NCBI RefSeq assembly: GCF_009765355.1 | Contig: NZ_VTHK01000008.1 | Coordinates: 62,001 to 126,000, forward strand | Reading direction: 5' to 3' | Source: Amycolatopsis anabasis | Lineage (GTDB): Bacteria > Actinomycetota > Actinomycetes > Mycobacteriales > Pseudonocardiaceae | Length of the DNA stretch: 64,000 nucleotides | Part shown: positions 39,230-47,603 of the stretch, piece by piece | Position numbering within the stretch: position 1 is the stretch's first letter | Layout of the letters: every line of letters starts with the position of its first letter | The notes under the pieces: model-generated | The model's input: the letters and a program-made list of their open reading frames with translations, nothing else | The model's database searches: none | Told to the model about the DNA's origin: nothing | Translations under genes and position numbers: made by a program

Positions 39230-40600
39230 TCATCGGGCCGGACGCAGGGTGAGTGCCGTGAGCACGGTCACCGCGAGCGTGACGATCCCGGCCACCAGCA
39301 GCGCGCGGTGCAGGCCGTCGACGAAGTCCGCGCCGGTCGCCAGGAGCGCTCCCAGCGCGGCGATGCCGAGCGCCGAACCGGTCTGCCGGGCCGCGTTGAC
39401 CGTGGCCGAGGCGGTCCCGCTGCGTTCCCGGGGCACCGCGTGCAGGGCCAGGGCGTTCGTCGGGACCCCGGCCAGGCAGATCCCGGCGCCGGTGAGCACG
39501 AACAGCGCGGCCACCACCGGATACGGCGTGGTCGTGGTGAGCACGAGCATGGCCAGCGGGGCGGCGCTGAGCAGGACGTACCCGGCGAGCAGCACCGGCC
39601 GCGGGCCGAACCGGGCGACCAGGCGGCCGGTGATCAGCGCGGTGGCGCTGTTGGCGAGCACATAGGGCAGGAACTGCAGACCGGCTTCCGACGGCGACGC
39701 GCCCCGGGCGGTCTGGAGGTAGAGCGACAGCAGGAAGAACGCGCCGAAGGTGCCGAAGCCGAGGACGAACGAGGCCACGTTGACCACGCCGAACTCGGGC
39801 CGCCCGAGCAGCCGGATCGGCAGCATCGGGTGGCGCTGGCGCAGTTCCACCACGACGAAGGCGGCCAGCGCGCCCGCGGCCACGGCCAGTGCGGCCAGCG
39901 TGCCCGCCGAGGTCAGCCCGGCGTGCCCGGCGCTGATCACGGCGTAGGTCAGCGCGCCGATCCAGGCGATGCCGAGGACCTGACCGGCCGGATCGAGGGA
40001 CGCGTGCGCGGGGTCGGCGGACTCCGGCAGGTGGCGCAGCCCGAGAAGCACCGCGAACAGGCCGAGCGGGAGGTTCAGCAAGAAGATGCTCTGCCAGCCG
40101 AAGGTCTCGGTGAGCGGCCCGCCGACCAGCGGGCCGAGCACGAACGCCAGGCTCGCGACGGTGCTCCACAGCCCGAGGACCCGGGCCCGCCGCGCGGGTT
40201 CGGGGAACGACTGGGCGATCAGCGACATCGCGCCGGGCGTGACCACCGACGCGGCCGCGCCCTGGACCGCCCGGGCCGCGATGAGCCAGCCCGCGCCGCC
40301 GGACAGCGCGCAGGCCAGCGAGGCGAGGGTGAACGCGGTCAGCCCGGTGAGGAAGACCCGCTTGCGGCCGAACCGGTCGGCCAGCGCGCCACCGGTGAGC
40401 ATCAGCGCCGCCAGCGCGACGGTGTACCCGTCGATGATCCACTGGAGCTGGGACAGCGGCGCCCGGAGCTCGTCCCGCAGGCTGGGCAGGGCGATGGTGA
40501 CGATGCTGACGTCCAGCAGCGCCATGAACGTGCCGAGGAACAGCGCGGTGAGCAGGAGCGCACTGCCACGCTTATTGGTAATCGTTTCCGTTTGCGTCAC
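39230..40600 (-). CDS. MFS drug exporter, DHA2 (14-TM) family
   Basis: The 456-residue proton-driven exporter resembles EmrB/QacA. It has membrane helix 1 with LDVSIVTIALPSL (about 29-41, motif D1 type), LQWIIDGYTVALAALMLTGGALADRFGRKRVFL (motif A, about 51-83), and ARAVQGAAASVVTPGAMSLIAQSFP (motif C region). The substrate cannot be told. It interrupts the conserved nitrobindin-DUF1416 neighbourhood and so is an insertion. A terminator separates it from DUF1416 upstream. Confidence 0.92.
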   Translation of the reverse strand: MTQTETITNKRGSALLLTALFLGTFMALLDVSIVTIALPSLRDELRAPLSQLQWIIDGYTVALAALMLTGGALADRFGRKRVFLTGLTAFTLASLACALSGGAGWLIAARAVQGAAASVVTPGAMSLIAQSFPEPARRARVLGLWSTVASLAFVLGPLVGGPLTETFGWQSIFLLNLPLGLFAVLLGLRHLPESADPAHASLDPAGQVLGIAWIGALTYAVISAGHAGLTSAGTLAALAVAAGALAAFVVVELRQRHPMLPIRLLGRPEFGVVNVASFVLGFGTFGAFFLLSLYLQTARGASPSEAGLQFLPYVLANSATALITGRLVARFGPRPVLLAGYVLLSAAPLAMLVLTTTTPYPVVAALFVLTGAGICLAGVPTNALALHAVPRERSGTASATVNAARQTGSALGIAALGALLATGADFVDGLHRALLVAGIVTLAVTVLTALTLRPAR

Positions 40601-40650
40601 GGCCGCGAGGGTGCCCGCTCAAGTGGGCTTGAGTGCAATGTGGACCAAGA

Positions 40651-40684
40651 AAAAGGGGCGCCCCCTCGCGGGAGGCGCCCCTTT
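40651..40684 (-). terminator. Terminator after the DUF1416 gene
   Basis: The sequence AAAGGGGCGCCCCCTCGCGG and its following complement form a stem of about 14 bp with A-run and T-run flanks (AAAA..TTT). It lies between the DUF1416 stop and the MFS start, ending the sulfur operon. Confidence 0.85.
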
Positions 40685-40699
40685 CCGGATCTCGCCTGG

Positions 40700-41017
40700 T
40701 CAGGCGGAAACCGCCACCGCCACCTGGTGCAGGCCGGGGCCTTCGGCGGTGACCGAGGCCTCACCGTTGCCCGAGCGGTGCAGGGCGCGGACCGTCCACG
40801 CGCCGGGGGCGGCGTAGAACCGGAAGTCGCCCTCGGCCGACGCCTGGACCTCACCGGCGAAGTCGCCCTGGGCGTTCAGCAACCGGACGTACGCGCCGCC
40901 GAGCGGCCCGTCGGCCCCGGTCACCTTGCCCGCCACCACAACCTGGCCCTGAGTGTCCACATCGGACGGAGTCGCCGTCTGCACCGGCGCGCCGCAACCG
41001 TCGCTCACTGCCATCAT
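40700..41017 (-). CDS. DUF1416 protein (SseC-like)
   Basis: The 105-residue protein has GKVTGADGPLGGAYVRLLNAQGDFAGEVQASAEGDFRFYAAPGAWTVR, a carboxypeptidase-regulatory-like beta sandwich. It is the conserved partner of rhodanese CysA in mycobacteria (SseC2/Rv0814c). Its role in sulfur metabolism is inferred from this constant pairing. The start ATG at 41017 overlaps the rhodanese stop (ATGA). It is last in the operon. Confidence 0.9.
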   Translation of the reverse strand: MMAVSDGCGAPVQTATPSDVDTQGQVVVAGKVTGADGPLGGAYVRLLNAQGDFAGEVQASAEGDFRFYAAPGAWTVRALHRSGNGEASVTAEGPGLHQVAVAVSA

Positions 41018-41862
41018 TTCGCTCCCGTCGCTGTGCCTGTTTCGATCGGCACGCCCACCAGCGAACCGTATTCCGTCCACGAACCGTCGTAGTTCTTCAC
41101 GTCCGGCAGCCCGATCAGTTCGTGCAGCGCGAACCAGGTGTGGCTGGAGCGCTCGCCGATGCGGCAGTAGGCGATGGTCGCCTTCGAGGTGTCCAGGCCC
41201 TCCTCCGCGTAGAGCTCCTTGAGCTCCTCGGCGGTCTTGAAGGTGCCGTCCTCGTTGGCGGTCTTGGCCCACGGCACGTTCAGCGCGGTGGGGATGTGGC
41301 CGGCGCGCTGCGCGGATTCCTGCGGCAGGTGCGCCGGGGCGAGCAGCTTGCCGGAGAACTCGTCCGGCGAACGCACGTCGACCAGGTTCTTGTTGCCGAT
41401 CGCGTCGACGACCTCGTCGCGGAACGCGCGGATCGAGGTGTCCGGCTCCTTGGCCTTGTAGTCGGTCGCCTCGCGCTTGACCTCGTCGCTGGTCAGCTCG
41501 CGGCCGTCCAGCTCCCACTTCTTGCGGCCGCCGTCGAGCAGCTTGACCTTGTCGTGCCCGTAGAGCTTGAAGTACCAGTACGCGTACGCGGCGAACCAGT
41601 TGTTGTTGCCGCCGTACAGGACGACCAGGTCGTCGTTGCCGATGCCCTTCTCGGACAGCAGCTTCTCGAAACCGGCCCGGTCCACGAAGTCGCGGCGCAC
41701 CGGGTCCTGCAGGTCGTTGCGCCAGTCGATCTTCACCGCGCCGCGGATGTGCCCGCCGTCGTAGGCGGTGGTGTCCTCGTCCACCTCGGCGAACACCACC
41801 CCGGGGGTGTCCAGATTCTCCTCGGCCCACTGGGTAGTGACCAGGACGTCTTCACGGCTCAT
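41014..41862 (-). CDS. Thiosulfate sulfurtransferase (rhodanese)
   Basis: The 282-residue tandem-rhodanese protein (CysA2/SseA type) transfers sulfane sulfur from thiosulfate to an acceptor. The catalytic cysteine is Cys233 in YCRIGERSSHTW. The inactive first domain covers about 1-125 (WAEENLDTPGVVFAEVDEDTTAYDGGHIRGAV, LYGGNNNW). It forms one operon with DUF4395 upstream and DUF1416 downstream. A Cys-containing leader peptide lies 5' of the operon. Confidence 0.95.
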   Translation of the reverse strand: MSREDVLVTTQWAEENLDTPGVVFAEVDEDTTAYDGGHIRGAVKIDWRNDLQDPVRRDFVDRAGFEKLLSEKGIGNDDLVVLYGGNNNWFAAYAYWYFKLYGHDKVKLLDGGRKKWELDGRELTSDEVKREATDYKAKEPDTSIRAFRDEVVDAIGNKNLVDVRSPDEFSGKLLAPAHLPQESAQRAGHIPTALNVPWAKTANEDGTFKTAEELKELYAEEGLDTSKATIAYCRIGERSSHTWFALHELIGLPDVKNYDGSWTEYGSLVGVPIETGTATGAK

Positions 41863-41907
41863 GGAGGGGCACTCACTTTCTTGTTTCTCGCGGATGGGCG
41901 GGTGTGC

Positions 41908-42348
41908 TCAAGACGGCTGGCCGCTGGCGTTGGGGGTGAACCGGCGGATGAGCAGGTACATCTCGCAGCCGAGGCAGAAGTTGAAGGCGGCGTTGAGGAA
42001 TGCGGCGAACAGGGCGAACGCGGTGGCGATGATCCCGAGCGGGGTGATCCCGGCCGCGTAGCCGATCGTGCCGGCGAGCGCGAACACGAACCCGACGGCC
42101 TGCGCGAACCGCAGGGGCGCCGCGTCCTCGCGTTCCTCGGCCGGACCCAGGCGCGGCGCGACCAGGTAGCGGTAGATCAGCGAGTAGGGCGCCGGTTTGA
42201 GGCCGATGAACGCGCCGATCGCGAACACCACGGTCTGGGCGGCGAGCAGCGGCCACCACCCGGTGATGAGCACGACCGCGAGCACGATCGTGGTGAGCAC
42301 GGCCGCGAAACGCGGTCCGCGGGGGTCGACGGCTGGTCCTGCTGACAT
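41908..42348 (-). CDS. DUF4395 membrane protein
   Basis: The 146-residue protein has four hydrophobic segments and the DUF4395 pattern PRFAAVLTTIVLAVVLITG, QTVVFAIGAFIGLKPAPYSLIYRYLVAPRLGP and NAAFNFCLGCEMYLL. The CLGC motif near the C-terminus is conserved and may be redox-active. DUF4395 proteins sit beside rhodanese and thioredoxin genes across actinobacteria, so a role in sulfane sulfur handling at the membrane is likely but unproven. It is the first structural gene after the leader peptide. Confidence 0.9.
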   Translation of the reverse strand: MSAGPAVDPRGPRFAAVLTTIVLAVVLITGWWPLLAAQTVVFAIGAFIGLKPAPYSLIYRYLVAPRLGPAEEREDAAPLRFAQAVGFVFALAGTIGYAAGITPLGIIATAFALFAAFLNAAFNFCLGCEMYLLIRRFTPNASGQPS

Positions 42349-42423
42349 GTCACCTCCCGATATGAACGGCCGGAACGCGCGGACGCGCGTGGCGGGGAAG
42401 AACCGGGGTGCGGCGGGCGCGCT

Positions 42424-42522
42424 TCAGCGCGGTGCCCGCGGGAGCGGACACAGGCTGCTCCGCACGCGGCACAGATCGACTGCGCGGCGTTGCGTAAGGA
42501 GATGGATGGGCAGCTTGTCCAC
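42424..42522 (-). CDS. Leaderless Cys-containing leader peptide (sulfur attenuator)
   Basis: A 32-residue peptide starts at GTG 42522. It contains QRRAVDLCRVRSSLC, a clear match to the actinobacterial leader-peptide pattern RRxVDLxRVxSxLC found upstream of cysteine and sulfur genes. A TACCCT -10 (42530-42535, this strand) lies seven bases before the GTG, so the transcript should begin at the start codon. Cys codons are at 18 and 25. In mycobacteria, leaderless Cys-rich short ORFs attenuate such operons in response to cysteine, including the one homologous to this; I rely on memory for that. It ends 76 bases before the DUF4395 start. Confidence 0.75.
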   Translation of the reverse strand: MDKLPIHLLTQRRAVDLCRVRSSLCPLPRAPR

Positions 42523-42599
42523 GGCGACGAGGGTACCCACTGGTCCCTCAGAGTGGGAACAGCGCTCACCCAGTGGGACGCTTCCCAGATGCCGGGAGA

Positions 42600-43055
42600 T
42601 TACGACACCTGGGCCAGATGGGGCCGGAGCGCCTCGAGCAGTTCGGGGGCCTTGGGGACCCCGCTGACGCGCAGGAGTTCCCGGCCGCCGGGGGTCAGCG
42701 CGAGCGTGGTCGGCGTGCGCAGCACGCCGAGCCGCTGGGCCACCTCGGGCCGCTGGGTGACGTCGAGGTCGACGTGACGCACGCCCTCGGTGCGGTCCGC
42801 GAGCTGGGACAGCACCGCCCGCGCATGGCGGCAGGGGGCGCAGAACGTGGTGGAGATCTGGACCAGCGTGATCGGCGTGGCGGGGTCGAGGGCGTCGGCG
42901 ACCGGGGCGGGCAGCGCGGTGCGTTCTTCCGGAGCCGCGGCCTCCCCGGGCTCAGCGGTCTTCGCGGCGCGGATCCGGCCGTTGCGGGCGCGCAGCACGG
43001 CCCCCGCGACCAGCCCGACGACGAGCGTGCCGAGCAGCACCCACAACCCCGCCAT
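42600..43055 (-). CDS. Membrane-anchored thioredoxin-like protein (ThiX-like)
   Basis: The 151-residue protein has an N-terminal membrane anchor (about 3-22), an Ala/Glu-rich linker and a thioredoxin fold with active site CAPC (72-75, TTFCAPCRHA) and cis-Pro region GVLRTPTTLAL. It is the Rv0816c equivalent. The domain may face the cytoplasm or the exterior, as the anchor is short and lacks strong flanking charge. It lies seven bases downstream of the lmeA-like gene. It ends before the leader peptide that opens the sulfur operon. Confidence 0.9.
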   Translation of the reverse strand: MAGLWVLLGTLVVGLVAGAVLRARNGRIRAAKTAEPGEAAAPEERTALPAPVADALDPATPITLVQISTTFCAPCRHARAVLSQLADRTEGVRHVDLDVTQRPEVAQRLGVLRTPTTLALTPGGRELLRVSGVPKAPELLEALRPHLAQVS

Positions 43056-43061
43056 GCGCGA

Positions 43062-43955
43062 TCACCTTCCCGCCGTGACTCCGGCGAACGTCACGTCCTT
43101 GGCCTCGCCCTTGAGCGTCACCGAACCACTTTCCACCTTGACCGCGGTCGGCGTCACCTTGAACGGCAGGCTGCCGACGTCCACGCTCGCGCGGAAGTTC
43201 GGCAGCAACGCCTTCTGCACCTCCGGTGGAACGATGGTGGTCTCCTTGTCATTCCCGAACTGCAGCCGCTCCGGCGTGAATTGAATCGTGTTGTTGTCGA
43301 GTTCGATCATGGCGAAGCAGAAGATTTCCACCTTTTGCCCGGCGATCTGGACATTCCCGGAGATCCGCACGCCCGCCGAGGAATCGTCCTCGTCGGGTGC
43401 GTTGGCGGTCGTGGTGGGCTCGGTTTCCTTCTTGTCCTGGCCGGTTTTGACGTAGTCCTCGCTGGCCGGTTCGATGCGCAGGTTCTCGACCTTGGTCAGC
43501 GGTTCGACCCGGGCGATGTCGCTCGCCTTGATCTTGACCTGGCCCTCCAGCTTGCCGATCTTGATCGCGCCGGTGTTGCCCGAGGTCAGATCGGACAGCG
43601 GGGCGGTCACGTCGCGCAGCTCGGCGGTGAGCTCGACGTCGCGCAGCTTGTCCTGGAGCGGGACGCCCGCCGCGTAGATCGAGATGTGGCGGTAGTCACC
43701 GCCGATGGCCTGCGTGCTGAACGGGAAGCCGTGGATCGTGACCGACGGGTCGTCGGTGAGCTTCAGCTGCTCGCGCGCCTTCTGCGAGACCGCGTGCTCG
43801 GCGATCGCCGCGAGCCCGAAATCGGCCGCCACCAGCAAGCCGGCCAGCACCACCAGGACGATGATGATCTTCCTGGCACGACGGCCCCGGCGCCGGCTGT
43901 CGGGCGTCGTTCCCCGGGGAGTGCGTCCGTCCTGTGTTACCGGCCTGCTCACCAT
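43062..43955 (-). CDS. lmeA: LmeA-like DUF2993 lipid-binding protein
   Basis: The 297-residue protein has a basic cytoplasmic head (RRRGRRARK), one membrane helix or uncleaved signal (about 29-49) and a DUF2993 domain. That domain has a tubular lipid-binding BPI-like fold (FPFSTQAIGGDYRHISIYAAGVPLQ.., VRISGNVQIAGQKVEIFCFA). In M. smegmatis, LmeA supports mannan elongation of lipomannan/lipoarabinomannan. The position matches Rv0817c. An acidic Thr/Glu insert (about 173-190) is not typical. It is divergent from glnR. Confidence 0.85.
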   Translation of the reverse strand: MVSRPVTQDGRTPRGTTPDSRRRGRRARKIIIVLVVLAGLLVAADFGLAAIAEHAVSQKAREQLKLTDDPSVTIHGFPFSTQAIGGDYRHISIYAAGVPLQDKLRDVELTAELRDVTAPLSDLTSGNTGAIKIGKLEGQVKIKASDIARVEPLTKVENLRIEPASEDYVKTGQDKKETEPTTTANAPDEDDSSAGVRISGNVQIAGQKVEIFCFAMIELDNNTIQFTPERLQFGNDKETTIVPPEVQKALLPNFRASVDVGSLPFKVTPTAVKVESGSVTLKGEAKDVTFAGVTAGR

Positions 43956-44100
43956 TACGTCCGTTTCTCTCGCCGCTGGTTAACATGTGGTTTACATATC
44001 CGGCCATCGGTGTGACGCCGATGGCAACAATGCGGTGTTTCCCGTGTTCACCCGCTATTCTCACTCAGCACCGACCAAAGCCGTGCCCGAGGCGATCTGA

Positions 44101-44874
<774 letters not shown>

Positions 44875-44896
44875 TCCGGTAAGTAGGCTCGCTCGT

Positions 44897-45787
44897 GTGC
44901 TGAACGCGGTGTGGGCGGACGAACTGGACCCCGGCGACGTGCGCGAGGTGCGCGCTTTGCTGCTGGCGGCGCGGGAGGCCGACGGCCGTCCCGAGGTCGC
45001 CGCCGAGTTCGACGGTGGATCGCACCTGCTCGCCCGGGTGGACGGCGAACTGGTCGGCTACGCGCATCTGGACACCGCGGGGGACGCGTTCGGGCGGCAG
45101 GTGGCCGAGCTGATCGTGCACCCGGACCGGCGGCGCCGCGGTCACGCGACCGCGATGGCGGAGGCCCTGCTGGCGAAGGCGCCGCGGGAGAACCTGCGGG
45201 TGTGGGCGCACGGCGACCACCCCGGCGCCGCGCGGCTCGCCGAACGCGCCGGGTTCACCCGGGACCGGGAACTGCTGGTGATGCACGTTTCGGCCGCCGA
45301 CGCCGACTGGCCGGAGCCGAGCCCGGCGCCCGGGATCTCGCTGCGGACCTTCGTGCCCGGCCGGGACGAGGAGGCGCTGGTCGCGGTCAACGCGCGGGCC
45401 TTCGACTGGCATCCGGAACAGGGCCGGTTGACCGTCGAGGACGTGCGCGCCGCCGAACGCGAGGACTGGTTCGACCCGGCCGGATTCTTCCTCGCCGAGG
45501 ACGCGAGCGGGCGGGTCGTGGGTTTCCACTGGACCAAGGTGCACCCGCCGAACCCGGCGCGCTTCGGCGGCGAACCGGTCGGCGAGGTGTACGTGGTCGG
45601 GGTCGATCCGGGCGCGCAGGGCGGCGGGCTGGGCCGGGCGCTGACGCTGGCCGGGCTGCGGTACCTGCGGGACAAGGGACTCGGCCAGGTGATCCTCTAC
45701 GTCGAGGGGGACAACGCCCCGGCCATCGCCGTGTACCGGCGACTCGGCTTCACCCGGTACGAGGTCGACGTCCAGTACGCCGGATAG
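44897..45787 (+). CDS. mshD: Mycothiol synthase
   Basis: MshD acetylates Cys-GlcN-Ins to mycothiol, the main thiol of actinobacteria. The 296-residue protein has two GNAT domains. The N-terminal half contains VAELIVHPDRRRRGHATAMAEALL and AERAGFTRDRELLVMHV. The active C-terminal half contains GFHWTKVHPPNPARFGGEPVGEVYVVGVDPGAQGGGLGRAL and YVEGDNAPAIAVYRRLGFTRYEVDVQY. WTK and the acetyl-CoA loop are hallmark residues. It starts 22 bases after glnR and is probably co-transcribed. This gene alone places the organism in Actinobacteria. Confidence 0.96.
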   Translation: MLNAVWADELDPGDVREVRALLLAAREADGRPEVAAEFDGGSHLLARVDGELVGYAHLDTAGDAFGRQVAELIVHPDRRRRGHATAMAEALLAKAPRENLRVWAHGDHPGAARLAERAGFTRDRELLVMHVSAADADWPEPSPAPGISLRTFVPGRDEEALVAVNARAFDWHPEQGRLTVEDVRAAEREDWFDPAGFFLAEDASGRVVGFHWTKVHPPNPARFGGEPVGEVYVVGVDPGAQGGGLGRALTLAGLRYLRDKGLGQVILYVEGDNAPAIAVYRRLGFTRYEVDVQYAG

Positions 45788-45865
45788 TCCGTCCCCGCGG
45801 GCGCTTTGGGACCGCGGGGACGGCGCGTCCCGGGCACGGTGACGTTGTGGAGTGGGGTCGCCGGG

Positions 45866-45926
45866 TGCCGGGGGTCGTGAGTGTTTGGGCCGGTTAGAAC
45901 CGGCCTGGCCACTCACGACCCCGGCA
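45866..45926. repeat. Long imperfect palindrome after mshD
   Basis: The arms start TGCCGGGGGTCGTGAGTG and end CACTCACGACCCCGGCA around GGGCCGGTTAGAACCGGCC. The stem is about 29 bp, with a few mismatches and one bulge. There is no T-run. It could serve as mshD terminator or be a dispersed palindrome of this genome. It lies in the 626-base gap before pstS. Confidence 0.6.
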
Positions 45927-46033
45927 GTCCTCCCCGGCGAGCCGGAAAACCTTCGGCACAGGCGACCGCCCAACACCTCCCGGTGGGGAGGCGTTCTCTG
46001 CTCGGGTCGGTGAGTTGTCCCCCGGCCTGTCCC

Positions 46034-46148
46034 CGAGTTATCCACAGGATCCGGGTTATCCACAGGCGACTGTGGAAATCCTTCATGATCGACCGGGGAC
46101 TCGGTAGGCTGGCCGAGGGGCCGCCCCTCAGGGAGTGGTGGGGGGTGG
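46034..46148 (+). repeat. Copy A of a 115-bp element with two perfect TTATCCACA boxes
   Basis: The left half has TTATCCACA at 46038 and 46056 (DnaA-box consensus) and an inverted TGTGGAAAT at 46071. The right half (about 46103-46148) has a TAGGCT -10-like sequence, the hairpin GAGGGG-ccg-CCCCTC and the block CAGGGAGTGGTGGGGGGTGG. A collinear copy with nearly identical right half lies at 51512-51625, the two copies flanking the pst genes. Confidence 0.7.
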
Positions 46149-46293
46149 TTGCCGGTTTGTCCGGAGTTACGGAAAGCAGTTCGCATCTCTGTAACCGGCA
46201 GCCAGCGCGCTATCACGCACAGCAAACACCCAGGTCACAGGCCGGACACGGCAGCCTTTCGGCCGAGGTATCACTACTCACAATGGCTGTCTT

Positions 46294-46315
46294 GTTCACC
46301 TTCCGTTCATCTGCT
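46294..46315 (+). promoter_or_regulatory. PHO box upstream of pstS
   Basis: Two 11-base direct repeats, GTTCACCTTCC and GTTCATCTGCT, match the actinomycete PhoP-binding unit (GTTCACC-like). A TAGTGT -10 candidate follows at 46343-46348. PhoR-PhoP activation of pstSCAB under phosphate starvation is expected. The transcript would have a leader of about 60 bases before pstS. Confidence 0.75.
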
Positions 46316-46413
46316 GACGGCCGCCCGTCCACCGAGGCTGCCTAGTGTCCGGTGCCGACGCGGCAAGCCGACCGCGAATCCCGATACACGACTCCAATCC
46401 TGGAGGAAAAGCA

Positions 46414-47547
46414 GTGAAGATCATGCGGCCGATGGGCGTCGTCGGAATCGCGGCGTGTGCGGCCCTCGTTCTCGCCGCCTGCGGTAGCGATCCGGCCTCG
46501 AACAACAGCGGGAACCAGAACTCCGGTGCGCCCGCGCCTTCGGGGACCGCCAACGTCGAGTGCGGCGGCAAGAGCCCGCTGTCCGCCGAGGGGTCTTCCG
46601 CGCAGAAGAACGCCATCGACATCTTCTCGCTGAAGTACCAGGCCAAGTGCTCCGGTCAGCAGGTGAACTACAACCCGAGCGGTTCCGGCGCCGGGGTGAA
46701 GCAGTTCAACGCCAAGCTGGTCGACTTCGCCGGTTCGGACTCCCCGCTGAAGGACGGCGAAGAGGCCACCGCGGCCAAGACCCGCTGCGCGGGGAACGAC
46801 GCGTGGAACCTGCCGCTGGTCGTCGGCCCGGTCGCGATCGCCTACAAGCTGCAGGGCGTCGACAAGCTGACGCTGACCCCCGAGGTCGCCGCGAAAATCT
46901 TCAACGGTGGCATCAAGAAGTGGAACGACCCGGCCATCAAGGCGGTCAAGGGCAACGAGGGCCTGAACCTGCCGGACAAGGACATCCAGGTCGTCTCCCG
47001 GTCGGACGAGTCCGGCACCACCGACAACTTCCAGAAGTACCTGAAGGCCGCGGCCAAGGGCGCTTGGACCCAGGGTGACGGCAAGCAGTTCAAGGGCGGT
47101 GTCGGCAACGGCGCGGCCGGTTCCAACGGGGTCGCCCAGGCGGTCAAGACCGCGGACGGCGCGATCACCTACGTCGAGGCTTCCTTCGCCAAGGACGGCC
47201 TGACCGCGGCGCAGCTCGACAGCGGTTCCGGCGGCGTCGCGCTGACCTCGGAGACCGTGGCCAAGTCGCTGGACAGCGCCAGCTTCAAGAAGGAAGGCAG
47301 CAAGGACCTCGCGCTGGACCTGGACAAGATCTACGCCAGCAACACCCCGGGCGCCTACCCGCTGCTGCTGACCACCTACGAGATCGTGTGCTCCAAGTAC
47401 GACAACCCGGACATCGCCAAGGCGGTCAAGGCGTTCCTGACCGTCGCGGCGACCGACGGCCAGCAGCCGCTTTCGGAGAAGGGCTACGTCCCGATCCCGC
47501 AGAGCCTGCAGACCAAGGTGCTGGACTCCATCAAGGCGATCGCCTGA
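46414..47547 (+). CDS. pstS: Phosphate-binding lipoprotein PstS
   Basis: The 377-residue high-affinity phosphate receptor has a lipoprotein signal with lipobox LAAC (Cys23). Phosphate-site sequences are LSAEGSSAQKNAID, YNPSGSGAGVKQFNA, DFAGSDSPL and VVSRSDESGTTDNFQKYL. The start is the GTG at 46414, after a strong TGGAGGAAAA ribosome binding site; sequence upstream in the same frame is promoter DNA. It is first in pstSCAB and preceded by a PHO box. Confidence 0.97.
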   Translation: MKIMRPMGVVGIAACAALVLAACGSDPASNNSGNQNSGAPAPSGTANVECGGKSPLSAEGSSAQKNAIDIFSLKYQAKCSGQQVNYNPSGSGAGVKQFNAKLVDFAGSDSPLKDGEEATAAKTRCAGNDAWNLPLVVGPVAIAYKLQGVDKLTLTPEVAAKIFNGGIKKWNDPAIKAVKGNEGLNLPDKDIQVVSRSDESGTTDNFQKYLKAAAKGAWTQGDGKQFKGGVGNGAAGSNGVAQAVKTADGAITYVEASFAKDGLTAAQLDSGSGGVALTSETVAKSLDSASFKKEGSKDLALDLDKIYASNTPGAYPLLLTTYEIVCSKYDNPDIAKAVKAFLTVAATDGQQPLSEKGYVPIPQSLQTKVLDSIKAIA

Positions 47548-47603
47548 TCATCTTGCCGGAGAAGCATTCTGAACAGTAACGACAGGCTGGACTGACACAG
47601 TCG

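Noticed and set aside
46034-46079. Chromosome replication origin, suggested by perfect TTATCCACA boxes
   Set aside because: Only two or three boxes are present and dnaA, dnaN, rpmH and parAB are absent. A regulatory or titration role is more likely.
46134-46195. Short GTG-started peptide inside copy A of the 115-bp element
   Set aside because: In copy B the corresponding frame stops after five codons, so a conserved peptide is not supported.
45788-46413. Open frames in the mshD-pstS gap
   Set aside because: They overlap the palindrome, the repeated element and the PHO box. Composition is not coding and no ribosome binding sites fit.
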